64,000 nt of DNA from Amycolatopsis sp. NBRC 101858 (GTDB lineage Bacteria > Actinomycetota > Actinomycetes > Mycobacteriales > Pseudonocardiaceae), in NCBI RefSeq assembly GCF_030269325.1, contig NZ_BSTD01000005.1:701391-765390 (forward strand). The letters run 5' to 3'. Made by a program: the position numbers and the translations under genes. The notes under the pieces are model-generated. The model had not been told where the DNA came from, did not search any database, and was given only the letters and a program-made list of their open reading frames with translations. Shown piece by piece: positions 49,347 to 58,018 of the stretch (positions are counted from its first letter, which is position 1; each line of letters starts with the position of its first letter).

Positions 49347-49874
49347 TCAGTGCAGGCGGGTCACGTCGCCGTTGTCGCGGCGTCGCTCGCCGAGCTCGTC
49401 CGGGAAGACCCACTTCTTGAAGCCCCAGAAGCGGAAGAACATCGCCAGCAGCATGCCGATGATCGACCCGCTCGCGAAGTCCGCGACCTCCTGCACCAGC
49501 CGCGTCACGTGGGGGACCTCCAGGTCCAGCACGTACCGCGACACGTACAGCGGGATCAGGTTCACCACCACCGCGACGCCGCTGATCACGAAGAACAACG
49601 CGGCCTCGTGGTGACGTTCCCGGCCGCCGCGGGTGCGGAACGACCACTCGCGGTTCAGGATGTACGACACGATCGTCGCGACGATGATCGCGATCGCCTT
49701 CGCCGTGGTCGGCTTCGACTCCAGCACCGACAGCTTCAGGAAGTACCAGACGCCGTTGTCGACCAGGAACGTCGTGCCGCCCACGATCGCGAACTTCAGC
49801 AGCTCCCGGTGCTTGATCAGCACCGAACGCAGTGGTTCCGGCGTGCGCTTGAGCACGGTTTCCACAACGGTCAC
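49347..49874 (-). CDS. GtrA family membrane protein (copy 1)
   Basis: A 175-residue protein with four hydrophobic helices. LLKFAIVGGTTFLVDNGVWYFL is the GtrA signature; ATIVSYILNREWSFRTRGGRERHHEAALFFVISGVAVVVNLIPLYV is the middle. GtrA proteins assist flipping or transport of polyprenyl-linked sugars for cell-wall glycans. In mycobacteria Rv3277 sits at this point of the backbone. It is followed upstream by a second copy that shares NREWSFRTRGGRER. Confidence 0.9.
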   Translation of the reverse strand: MTVVETVLKRTPEPLRSVLIKHRELLKFAIVGGTTFLVDNGVWYFLKLSVLESKPTTAKAIAIIVATIVSYILNREWSFRTRGGRERHHEAALFFVISGVAVVVNLIPLYVSRYVLDLEVPHVTRLVQEVADFASGSIIGMLLAMFFRFWGFKKWVFPDELGERRRDNGDVTRLH

Positions 49875-49912
49875 ACGATGCAGTCTAGGAGCACACCGCG
49901 TTGACCTGTGGT

Positions 49913-50410
49913 TCAGGCGGCCTTGCGGTCCTGAATGTCCGGATCATCCGCGACCCGGACGACGCGGGCGTCCTCCTCGGGGAACACCCACTTCTTGAAC
50001 GCCCACCAGCGGAACACCGTGCCGAGCAGGGTCCCGATGACGATCCCGCTGACGAAGTCGGCCACCTCGACGCCGAACGCCGTCAGGTGCGGCGCCTGCA
50101 GGTCCAGCACGTACCGCGAGAACCACTGCGGCAGCGCGTTCAGGCCCAGCGCGACACCGCTGATCAAGAAGAACAACGCGGCTTCGTGCGCCCGCTCCCG
50201 GCCGCCGCGGGTGCGGAACGACCACTCGCGGTTGGCGACGTAGGAAAAGATCGTCGCGACCAGGACGCCGACGATCAGCGCCGTCACCGGGTGGGTCCGC
50301 AGCACGGTGAACTTCAAGCCGTAGTTGACGGACATCGTGATCACGAAGCTGATCCCGCCGACGACGGCGAAGCGGAGGAGCTCGCGATGCTTTTTCAGCA
50401 GCTCGCGCAC
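49913..50410 (-). CDS. GtrA family membrane protein (copy 2)
   Basis: A 165-residue paralogue: LLRFAVVGGISFVITMSVNYGL, ATIFSYVANREWSFRTRGGRERAHEAALFFLISGVALGLN, and C-terminal FRWWAFKKWVFPEE. Same four-helix layout as copy 1; the identical NREWSFRTRGGRER segment points to tandem duplication. GTG start at 50410, 10 bp downstream of the sigma-fusion gene. Confidence 0.9.
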   Translation of the reverse strand: MRELLKKHRELLRFAVVGGISFVITMSVNYGLKFTVLRTHPVTALIVGVLVATIFSYVANREWSFRTRGGRERAHEAALFFLISGVALGLNALPQWFSRYVLDLQAPHLTAFGVEVADFVSGIVIGTLLGTVFRWWAFKKWVFPEEDARVVRVADDPDIQDRKAA

Positions 50411-50420
50411 CGCGCGGACG

Positions 50421-52604
50421 CTACCCGGTCAGCCAGCCGAATCCCCTCTCGGGGGTGACGGTCGGCCGTTGGTCGCCCGGCTTCGTGCCCGGCTGCGGTG
50501 GCGCGCTCGTCGTGGTCGTCGACGTCGGGGGCTCGGTCGTCGGCTCGGTCTTCGTGGTCGTCGCCGGCGGGGTGGACGTCGGTTTCGTGGGCGATGTCGG
50601 AGTCGGCTTGGACGGCGTGGTCGACGGGGTCGGGGAAGGCAGCGGGTCCTTGCCACACCAGTGGTGGTAGCAGCCGAAGTCCACGGTCACCGGCTTCGCC
50701 GAAGCCTTGCCGAGCTTGGCGTTGATCGTGACGCGCCCGTCGTCGGGACGGCCTTTCAGCCGCACCCACAGGTTGACGTGCTGGCCGGGCGCCAGCGCGC
50801 TCTTCGTCGTGCAAGTCGCGCCGTCGCCGGACGGTGTGCACGGGAAGCCGCGCAGGCTCCACCACTGCCACAGCGGGTGGTCGAAGGTGACCGTGACCGG
50901 CTTGGTCGTCTCGCCGGTGTTGCGGACCCGCACGTAGACCAGCGGGTTGCGGGTCCACGGGAACGCCGAGAGCCCGTCGCCCTGCGCTTCCAGCACCACC
51001 GCTTCCGGCGGCTGCTTCACGGTGACCTTGACGCTCACCGCGACGTTGATCTGCAGGCCGGCGGTGACGGATCCGGTGACCGTGCCGCCCTGGGCGTCCT
51101 CGTCGGCCTGGAGGCGGAAGTTGAGCGTCGCGCTCTGGCCGGGCTGCAGTCCCGCGCCGGTCTTGCAGACGACCGTGCCCTCGCCGCCCGGGCAGTTCAC
51201 CGAGATCGGGGCGCCGTCCTGCGCGAACGCCATCGGCGCGCCGCCACCGCCGGCGTCGACCGCGCGCACGCCGGGCGGCAGCTTCAGCGCGGCGGCCACC
51301 GGTTCGGACGGGCTGCCGCCGTCGTTGCGGACGGTGAGCGGCAGGTTCATCGCGGTGCCGGGGCTCAGCTCGAGCCCGCCCGGCGGCGTGGTCGCGGACA
51401 CCGACGGCGGTGCCGGAGCGGGCGGCGCCGGCGGTGCCGGAGCAGGCGGCTCGACAGCCGGGGGCGGCGGCTCGACGGGCGGCGCGGCGGGAGGTGCGGG
51501 AGGTGCCGGCGGCTGCGCCGGGGCGGGCGGGGCCGGTGGCGCGGGCTTCGGCGCCGGCGGGTTGACCGGCTGGACCACCGGCGGCGGCACCTGGGCCGCG
51601 ACCGGGATCTCCTGCGCCCCGCCGCCGGCGGTGAGCGCGATGACGACGGCCGCGACGACCGCCGTGCCCGAGGCGGCGACCCCGGCGAACTGACGGGGTC
51701 CCGCGGCGGCGGCGCCCGCGGCCGCACCCGCCTTGCCCCCGGCCGCGGCGGCCCCGGCGGCGGCCGCACCGGCCGCTGCCGCGGTGGCCGCGCTCGCCTT
51801 GGCCGCGCCGATCGTGGCGAGGTAGCCGAGTGCCGCGCCGCCCAGGACGATCGGGGCGATGATCGCGCGCAGCCCGCCGTTGACGTCGGCGAGCTCCGCG
51901 GCCAGCGCCCGGCAGTTCTCGCACTCGTCGAGGTGGTTCTCGACCTGGGCGCGCTCGCGCTTGGACAGCCCGTCGCGGGTCCACGCGCCGAGCCGCTCGG
52001 CGCAGGCGCGGCAGCGTTCCTCTTCGTTCTCCTGCAGGTGGACCTGCAGATAGGCCTGCCGGAGACCCTCACGGGCGCGGTAGGCGAGCGCGGAGACGCC
52101 GTTCGCGGTCAGCCCCAGCAGCGGCGCGACCTCGGCCGGGCTCTGCTGCTCGATCTCGGTGTGCCAGAGCACCGCCTGCCAGCGTTCGGGCAGCCGCGCG
52201 AACGCCTTGGCGGCCATCGTGCGCTCGAGCCCGGCGACGGCGGTGTCGGAGAACGGCACCGTCAGCGCCTCGGCCGAGACGTCGGTCATGTCTTCGTTGA
52301 GGTCGACCCGGCGTTCCTTGCGCGTGCGGTCGTACGCGGTGTGACGCAGCGCGGTCAGCAGGTACGCCCGGAAGGCTGTGTCCGGCCCCTTGCCGCCACG
52401 CAGCGTGTCCAGCACCTTGGCGAACGCCTCGGACACCAGGTCGTCGGCTTCCGAGCTCGAACGGGCCAGCTGACGAGCGAGGTTGTGCGCCGCGCCGGTG
52501 TGGCGTTCGTAAAGCGGCCCGTACGACTCGATCTTCCCCGCGCGGACCTCGGCGATCAGCTCGGCGTCACTCTTTCCGCTGAGATCGGCGGGAACGGTGG
52601 ACAC
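50421..52604 (-). CDS. ECF sigma factor fused to zinc anti-sigma, TM and surface domain
   Basis: A 727-residue fusion. Residues about 15-95 are sigma region 2 (LYERHTGAAHNLARQLARSSSEADDLVSEAFAKVLDTL) and 125-185 region 4 (LPERWQAVLWHTEIEQQSPAEVAPLLGLTANGVSALAYRAREGL). A zinc-finger (ZAS-like) segment follows with Cys198/Cys201 and HLDECENC (His224, Cys228, Cys231). After an Ala-rich stretch comes a transmembrane helix (about 306-326), a Pro-rich linker, a beta-rich domain with NEW3-like repeats, and a Thr/Pro tail. GTG 52604 has GGAG upstream. Sigma, anti-sigma and outside sensor appear in one chain. Confidence 0.88.
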   Translation of the reverse strand: MSTVPADLSGKSDAELIAEVRAGKIESYGPLYERHTGAAHNLARQLARSSSEADDLVSEAFAKVLDTLRGGKGPDTAFRAYLLTALRHTAYDRTRKERRVDLNEDMTDVSAEALTVPFSDTAVAGLERTMAAKAFARLPERWQAVLWHTEIEQQSPAEVAPLLGLTANGVSALAYRAREGLRQAYLQVHLQENEEERCRACAERLGAWTRDGLSKRERAQVENHLDECENCRALAAELADVNGGLRAIIAPIVLGGAALGYLATIGAAKASAATAAAAGAAAAGAAAAGGKAGAAAGAAAAGPRQFAGVAASGTAVVAAVVIALTAGGGAQEIPVAAQVPPPVVQPVNPPAPKPAPPAPPAPAQPPAPPAPPAAPPVEPPPPAVEPPAPAPPAPPAPAPPSVSATTPPGGLELSPGTAMNLPLTVRNDGGSPSEPVAAALKLPPGVRAVDAGGGGAPMAFAQDGAPISVNCPGGEGTVVCKTGAGLQPGQSATLNFRLQADEDAQGGTVTGSVTAGLQINVAVSVKVTVKQPPEAVVLEAQGDGLSAFPWTRNPLVYVRVRNTGETTKPVTVTFDHPLWQWWSLRGFPCTPSGDGATCTTKSALAPGQHVNLWVRLKGRPDDGRVTINAKLGKASAKPVTVDFGCYHHWCGKDPLPSPTPSTTPSKPTPTSPTKPTSTPPATTTKTEPTTEPPTSTTTTSAPPQPGTKPGDQRPTVTPERGFGWLTG

Positions 52605-52873
52605 GGCACTCCTCGGTCGGTTAAGGCCAGGACCTGCCATTACAGGCGGGTCCGCGACGCGAGACAAGTGTGACTGACCCACCCGAGGCCGTCACGTCGT
52701 GGTGGGGGTGTTGACTCCGTCGGCGGAGCGAAATCACCCACCCTCGGGTCGCGTCGTGGAAAACCTTCCTGACAAAACTCGCGAGTACGCGTCACGAGGT
52801 CCGGTGGGGCACGTCCTCACCGTGAAGCACCGAGCAAGATCGACACGGACCGGACGAAAGGGGCAGGCCGCCA

Positions 52874-53707
52874 GTGGACGTTCCGGCTACGCGCTCCGGT
52901 CCCGGTGACGCCCCGTTCGCCGACCGGGCCCTGCGCACGCTGCGTGCCCGCTGGCGCACGGCCAGCCTGGCCGCCGGCTGGCGGTTCCCGAGCGACTGGG
53001 CGCTGCCCGAGGTCGACGCCGTCTGCGCGGCCGTGATGGCCAAGGGCGGCGCCGAGGCCGCCGAAACCGCGCTGGCCGGGCTGGCCCGGGCGCGGGCGGC
53101 GGCCGGCGCGGGACTCGCGGAAACCCTCGCCGACCTGGCCGCGCTGCACGCGGTGCTCGACCACGGCGGCGACGGGTTCGTCTCGCCGGACGTCGACGCC
53201 ACGCCGTCGCGGCTGCTCCGGACCACCGCGCTGGCCTGGGCCGACGTCGCCACCGACCAGCTCGTGCACACCGAGGTCACCGACCCGCTGACCGGCCTGC
53301 CGTCGGCCGCCTACCTGCGCACCCGGCTCTACGAGGTCTACCGGGCCGCCGCCGCGCGCGAGCGGCCCGCCGCCGAGGACCACGTGCTGCTGGTCGTCTC
53401 GCTCGACCTCAGCGCGGTCACCGGGTTCCCGCGGCTGACCGGGATGATCCTGGTCGCGGACGCGCTGCGGGCGGTGTTCGACAGCGGGCAGAGCGTCGCG
53501 ACGCTCGGAACGTCCGTCGTCGCCGCGCTGGTCCCGAAGGACGAGCGCGTCGCTTCGCACGGCGTCGCGCTGCGAAGGGCGTTGCACGAGCGGCTTTCCG
53601 TCGATTCGCAGCTCGCGGACGCCGGCCGGCCGAGGGTGTCGGCCGTGCGCCTGCCTGCCACCCACGAAATGGCCTGCGACCTGCTGGCCCACCTCGCCCG
53701 GGTGTGA
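52874..53707 (+). CDS. degenerate GGDEF-like protein
   Basis: A 277-residue soluble protein from GTG 52874. The C-terminal half opens TDPLTGLPSAAYLRTRLYEVYR, the usual first motif of diguanylate cyclase domains, but no GGDEF/GGEEF active-site motif follows. Thus it cannot make cyclic di-GMP in the usual way. The N-terminal half (about 1-140) is Ala-rich helical. It may be a nucleotide-binding or regulatory relic. Divergent from the sigma-fusion gene with 269 bp between them that contain no evident gene. Confidence 0.6.
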   Translation: MDVPATRSGPGDAPFADRALRTLRARWRTASLAAGWRFPSDWALPEVDAVCAAVMAKGGAEAAETALAGLARARAAAGAGLAETLADLAALHAVLDHGGDGFVSPDVDATPSRLLRTTALAWADVATDQLVHTEVTDPLTGLPSAAYLRTRLYEVYRAAAARERPAAEDHVLLVVSLDLSAVTGFPRLTGMILVADALRAVFDSGQSVATLGTSVVAALVPKDERVASHGVALRRALHERLSVDSQLADAGRPRVSAVRLPATHEMACDLLAHLARV

Positions 53708-53778
53708 AACGCGTGAAAAGTCCGGTTCCGCACGGACCCTTCTGACCCGGATCGGACGGGCCATGATTTCCTGGTGAG

Positions 53779-55128
53779 GTGACCCGGACCGTAACCACCG
53801 ACGTCGACGGCGCAGTCGCGGCCAGATCGCAGCACCGCCTGGCCCTGCGGAAGTCACTCGCCCGCCTGTCCGTCCGCCCGCGGTCGCTGCTGATTCTCGC
53901 GGTCATTCCGCTGGTCGCGATCGGGTACGGCATCTGGGGCTGGCAGCACGACTGGGTGCTCGGCGTCGACAGCGCGGTCTACCGGGCCGGCGCGCTCACG
54001 CTGCTGCACGGCGACTCCCTCTACGACGCGAACACGCTGGCCCCCGAGCCGTGGTGGGCGCTGCTGCCGTTCACCTACCCGCCGACGGCCGCGCTGATCT
54101 TCGTGCCGCTCGCGGCGTTCCCGACGCAGATTTCCTGGGGCCTGATCACCGCGATCTCGCTGGCTGCGATGGCGCTGTCGATCCGGATCGCGATCGGCGC
54201 CCTGCCCCGCCCGTCCGCCGACGGCCCGCGCTGGTGGGCCTCGCCCGCCCGCTCGACCATCGTGTTCTTCCTGGTCTTCCTCGGTCTCGAGCCGGTGTGG
54301 CGGACGATCTTCCTCGGCCAGATCAACCTGGTCCTGATGGCCATGATCCTGCTGGACATGCTGGTCATCGGCGCGCAGGGGAGCCGCTGGGGCGGCGTGC
54401 TGGTCGGCGTCGCGGCGGCGATCAAGCTGACGCCGCTGGTCTTCCTCGGGCACCTGTTCATCACCGGCCGCCGCAAGGACGCGCTTCGCGGGCTCGCGAC
54501 GTTCGTCGTCCTCCAGGGCCTGATGTTCCTGATCAACGCCCACGACGCGGCCAAGTACTGGACCGTCACGCTGCCGGACACCGGCCGGATCGGGCCGGTG
54601 CACTGGGCGGGCAACCAGTCGCTGAACGCGCTGATGAACCGGGCCACCGACCTCGCGCCGTGGGCGTCGAAGGCGGCGATGGGCATCGGGCTCCTGCTCG
54701 CGATCCCGGCGCTGTGGCTGCTCATGCGGTTCCACCGCAAGGGCCAGGCGCTGGCCGCGGTGCTGGTCACCGCGTTCTGGACGCTGCTGATCTCGCCGAT
54801 CTCGTGGACGCACCACTGGGTGTGGGTGATCCCGCTGATCGTGCTGCTGGTGTCGCGGCTGCCGAAGACCACCCCGAAGACGGCGTGGAAGCGCTGGGTC
54901 GGGACCGGTCTGGTCGCGTTCGTGTTCGTCAGCTGCGTGCTGCTGATCCTGCCGAACGGCCGCAACGTCGAGCTGCACTGGAAGGTGTGGCAGAACATCC
55001 TGGGGGACGCCTACATCCTGATGCCGGTCGTGCTGGCCGCGGCGCTGATCCTGCGCTGGGGCCTGCAGCGGCGGGCCAGGAAGAAGGCCGCGCCGGACGA
55101 GCATGTCGACGTCGCGACCGGCGTCTGA
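53779..55128 (+). CDS. GT87 (DUF2029) polyprenyl-linked mannosyltransferase-like protein 1
   Basis: A 449-residue multi-pass GT-C glycosyltransferase. DSAVYRAGALTLLHGDSLYD (conserved Asp near the outer face), PFTYPPTAALIFVPLAAFP, and GLEPVWRTIFLGQINLVLMAMILLDML are GT87 motifs, with NQSLNALMNRAT and ISWTHHWVWVIPL later. Such enzymes add mannose from polyprenyl-phosphomannose to lipids such as phosphatidylinositol mannosides (PimE type). Start GTG 53779. Its end overlaps the next GT87 gene by 26 bp. Confidence 0.85.
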   Translation: MTRTVTTDVDGAVAARSQHRLALRKSLARLSVRPRSLLILAVIPLVAIGYGIWGWQHDWVLGVDSAVYRAGALTLLHGDSLYDANTLAPEPWWALLPFTYPPTAALIFVPLAAFPTQISWGLITAISLAAMALSIRIAIGALPRPSADGPRWWASPARSTIVFFLVFLGLEPVWRTIFLGQINLVLMAMILLDMLVIGAQGSRWGGVLVGVAAAIKLTPLVFLGHLFITGRRKDALRGLATFVVLQGLMFLINAHDAAKYWTVTLPDTGRIGPVHWAGNQSLNALMNRATDLAPWASKAAMGIGLLLAIPALWLLMRFHRKGQALAAVLVTAFWTLLISPISWTHHWVWVIPLIVLLVSRLPKTTPKTAWKRWVGTGLVAFVFVSCVLLILPNGRNVELHWKVWQNILGDAYILMPVVLAAALILRWGLQRRARKKAAPDEHVDVATGV

Positions 55129-56311
55129 GGCGCGCGCCGGCTGGTTCTTCGCCGGGGGGATCGCGCTTCTCGTCCTCGGTTTCGGTGTCGTCGTCTGGCT
55201 GGCCGGGTGGCACCTCGGCGCGGACAGCGCCGTGTACCGCGCCGGGGCGCTGACGCTGCTGCACGGCGACCCGCTCTACACGCGGGACGTGCTGGTCGCG
55301 CTGCCCGACTGGGTGCGGCTGCCGTTCACCTACACGCCGGCCGCCGCGCCGCTGTTCCTGCCGCTCGCGCTGGTGCCGTCGGGCCTGGTGTGGGGCGTGA
55401 TCGCGTTTTTGTCGGTGGTCGCCCTTATGGTCGTGATCACGGTGGTTTCGTCGTCGCCGGGGGGCTCGTCGCTTCTGGGAAGAAGCTGGTGGGCGCTGCC
55501 GGCGGGAACGGCCATCGCGCTGGCGCTGGAACCGGTGTGGAAGACGCTGTTCCTGGGCCAGATCAACTTGATACTGATGGCGTTCGTGGTGCTGGACGTC
55601 CTGGTGCTCTCGTCGCGCGGGTCGCGCTGGGCGGGCGTGCTGATCGGCGTGGCGGCGGCGATCAAGCTGACCCCGCTGATCTTCGTGCCGCACCTGTTCT
55701 TCACGGGGAAGTGGAAGGACGGGCTGCGGGCCCTGGGCACGTTCGTGGCGCTCGAAGCGGTGATGTTCGCGGTCATCCCGGTCGACGCGGCGCGGTTCTG
55801 GCGGGATTCGGCGACCGACCCGAGCCGGGTCGGGTCGGTGCACTGGATCTTCAACCAGTCGCTCAACGGGCTGGTCAACCGGGCTACCCACCTCGCGCCC
55901 TGGTCGCTGGTGGTGGCGGCCGGGGTGGCGGCGGTGCTCGCCGTGCCGGCGGTGTGGCTGGTCGTGCGGCTGCACCGGCGCGGTGAGGACGCGGCGGCCC
56001 TGCTCGTGACGGCGTTCTACGGGTTGCTGCTGTCGCCGGTGTCGTGGTCGCACCACTGGGTGTGGTGCGTGCCCTTGCTCACGCTGCTGGTGGTGAAGGC
56101 GCGGTGGTGGGCCGCGGCGGCGGTCGCGCTGCTGTTCGTCTCGCAGATCGTGATGCTCGTGCCCAACGGCGGCGACACGGAGTTCGGCTGGGGCCTGGGC
56201 TGGTCGGTCCTCGGCAACGTCTACGTGCTCGCGGCGGCGGGTGGGATCCTCGGCCTGGCGGCGCGTGAGCTACGCCTGGTCCGGCGGTCACCGCAGGTCG
56301 TCACCGTTTAG
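55103..56311 (+). CDS. GT87 (DUF2029) mannosyltransferase-like protein 2
   Basis: A 402-residue paralogue of the preceding gene: DSAVYRAGALTLLHGDPLYT, PFTYTPAAAPLFLPLALVP, ALEPVWKTLFLGQINLILMAFVVLDVLVL, NQSLNGLVNRAT, VSWSHHWVWCVPLL. About ten hydrophobic helices. ATG 55103 lies within the upstream gene, so translation is coupled. The pair probably arose by tandem duplication. It ends 12 bp before purK. Confidence 0.85.
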   Translation: MSTSRPASEARAGWFFAGGIALLVLGFGVVVWLAGWHLGADSAVYRAGALTLLHGDPLYTRDVLVALPDWVRLPFTYTPAAAPLFLPLALVPSGLVWGVIAFLSVVALMVVITVVSSSPGGSSLLGRSWWALPAGTAIALALEPVWKTLFLGQINLILMAFVVLDVLVLSSRGSRWAGVLIGVAAAIKLTPLIFVPHLFFTGKWKDGLRALGTFVALEAVMFAVIPVDAARFWRDSATDPSRVGSVHWIFNQSLNGLVNRATHLAPWSLVVAAGVAAVLAVPAVWLVVRLHRRGEDAAALLVTAFYGLLLSPVSWSHHWVWCVPLLTLLVVKARWWAAAAVALLFVSQIVMLVPNGGDTEFGWGLGWSVLGNVYVLAAAGGILGLAARELRLVRRSPQVVTV

Positions 56312-56323
56312 TCTGAGCGGGCT

Positions 56324-57508
56324 ATGGACAAACACACCGGTCTGCCCGTCGTGGGCATGGTGGGCGGCGGTCAGCTGGCCCGGATGACCCACCAGGCGGC
56401 GATCTCCCTCGGCCAGTCCCTGCGCGTGCTCGCCGCGGGGGAGAACGAAGCCGCGGGGCTCGTCGCGGGTGACGTCGTGCTGGGGCACCACACCGACCTC
56501 GACGCGCTGCGGAAGTTCGCGGCGTCGGTCGACGTGGTCACGTTCGACCACGAGCACGTGCCGGGTGAGCACCTGCTGACGCTGGCGATGGAGGGCTACC
56601 TCATCCGGCCGGCGCCGTCGGCGCTCGGTTTCGCGCAGAACAAGCTGGTGATGCGCGAGATGATGGCGGGCCTCGGCGTGCCGGGCCCGGCCTTCGCCGA
56701 GGTGTCCACTGTGGACGACGTGGTGCAGTTCGGCGGCGAGCACGGCTGGCCGGTCGTGCTCAAGGCGTCGAGCGGCGGGTACGACGGCCGCGGCGTCTGG
56801 ATGCTGGACACCGCGCGGCACGCCCGCGAGACCGTGCCGGAGCTGCTGGAAGCGGGCACTCCGCTGCTGGTCGAGGAGAAGGTGGCGATGCGGCGGGAGC
56901 TGGCCGCGCTCGTCGCCCGCTCGCCCTTCGGCCAGGGCGCGGCGTACCCGGTGGTCGAGACGGTGCAGACCGGCGGGATCAACACCGAGGTGCTGGCCCC
57001 CGCGCCGGGGCTCGCGCCGGAGCGCGTGCACGAGGCGCAGGACCTGGCGCTGCGGGTCGCGTCGACGCTGGACGTCACCGGGCTGCTCGCGGTCGAGCTG
57101 TTCGAGACCGACACCGGGCTGCTGGTGAACGAGCTGGCCATGCGCCCGCACAACTCCGGGCACTGGACCATGGACGGTGCGCGCACGTCGCAGTTCGAGC
57201 AGCACCTGCGGGCGGTGCTCGACTACCCGCTGGGCCGGACGGACCTGGTCGCGCCGGCGTGCGTGATGGCGAACGTGCTAGGCGCGCCGGAGCTGCCCGA
57301 GATGGGGCCGGACGAACGGCTGCACCACCTGTTCGCGCGGTACCCCGAGGCGCGGGTGCACCTCTACGGCAAGCAGGAGCGGCCGGGGCGCAAGCTCGGG
57401 CACGTCAACTTCACCGGCGAGCGCATGGACGACCTGCGCAACCGCGCGCTGCTGTCGGCGCACTGGCTGTCCCACGCCGTCTGGCTCGACGGCTACGAAA
57501 TCCACTAG
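56324..57508 (+). CDS. purK: N5-carboxyaminoimidazole ribonucleotide synthase
   Basis: A 394-residue ATP-grasp enzyme of purine synthesis that carboxylates AIR to N5-CAIR with ATP and bicarbonate. VVGMVGGGQLARMTHQAAISLGQSLRVL is the N-terminal motif. ATP-grasp elements follow: PVVLKASSGGYDGRGVWML, LLVEEKVAMRRELAALVAR, and LLVNELAMRPHNSGHWTMDGARTSQFEQHLRAVLDYPLG. Adjacent to purE, as is standard. Confidence 0.95.
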   Translation: MDKHTGLPVVGMVGGGQLARMTHQAAISLGQSLRVLAAGENEAAGLVAGDVVLGHHTDLDALRKFAASVDVVTFDHEHVPGEHLLTLAMEGYLIRPAPSALGFAQNKLVMREMMAGLGVPGPAFAEVSTVDDVVQFGGEHGWPVVLKASSGGYDGRGVWMLDTARHARETVPELLEAGTPLLVEEKVAMRRELAALVARSPFGQGAAYPVVETVQTGGINTEVLAPAPGLAPERVHEAQDLALRVASTLDVTGLLAVELFETDTGLLVNELAMRPHNSGHWTMDGARTSQFEQHLRAVLDYPLGRTDLVAPACVMANVLGAPELPEMGPDERLHHLFARYPEARVHLYGKQERPGRKLGHVNFTGERMDDLRNRALLSAHWLSHAVWLDGYEIH

Positions 57509-57518
57509 GAGATCAGGT

Positions 57519-58016
57519 ATGGCGCCGCAGGTGGGCGTGATCATGGGCAGCGACTCGGACTGGCCGACCCTGGAGGCGGCCGGTGCGGCGCTGGACGAGT
57601 TCGGCGTCGAGTACGAGGTCGGCGTCTACTCGGCGCACCGCACCCCGCAGCGCATGCTGGACTACGCGACGTCGGCGGTGGCCCGCGGCGTCCGCGTGAT
57701 CATCGCGGGTGCGGGCGGTGCGGCCCACCTGCCGGGCATGGTCGCCTCGGCGACGGTGCTGCCGGTGATCGGCGTCCCGGTCCCGCTGAAGTACCTGGAC
57801 GGCCTGGACTCGCTGCTGTCGATCGTGCAGATGCCGGCGGGTGTCCCGGTGGCGACGGTGTCGGTGGGCGGCGCGCGCAACGCCGGCCTGCTGGCGGTCC
57901 GCATCCTGGCGGCGTCGGACGAGGGCCTGCGCTCGAAGATGGCGAAGTTCCAGCAGGACCTGGAGAAGCTGGTCCTGGACAAGGACGCGGCCCTGCGGGC
58001 GAAGACCGGCCACTAG
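57519..58016 (+). CDS. purE: N5-carboxyaminoimidazole ribonucleotide mutase
   Basis: A 165-residue class I PurE that converts N5-CAIR to CAIR. VGVIMGSDSDWPTLEAAGAALDEFGVEYEVGVYSAHRTPQRMLDYA holds the SDSDW and SAHRTP active-site motifs; VIIAGAGGAAHLPGMVASATVLPVIGVPV is the next. It starts 10 bp after purK and is co-transcribed. Confidence 0.95.
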   Translation: MAPQVGVIMGSDSDWPTLEAAGAALDEFGVEYEVGVYSAHRTPQRMLDYATSAVARGVRVIIAGAGGAAHLPGMVASATVLPVIGVPVPLKYLDGLDSLLSIVQMPAGVPVATVSVGGARNAGLLAVRILAASDEGLRSKMAKFQQDLEKLVLDKDAALRAKTGH

Positions 58017-58018
58017 CG

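Noticed and set aside
50325..52673. Long plus-strand frame opposite the sigma-fusion gene
   Set aside because: Arg/Gly-rich shadow; the minus-strand frame has sigma factor and zinc-finger motifs.
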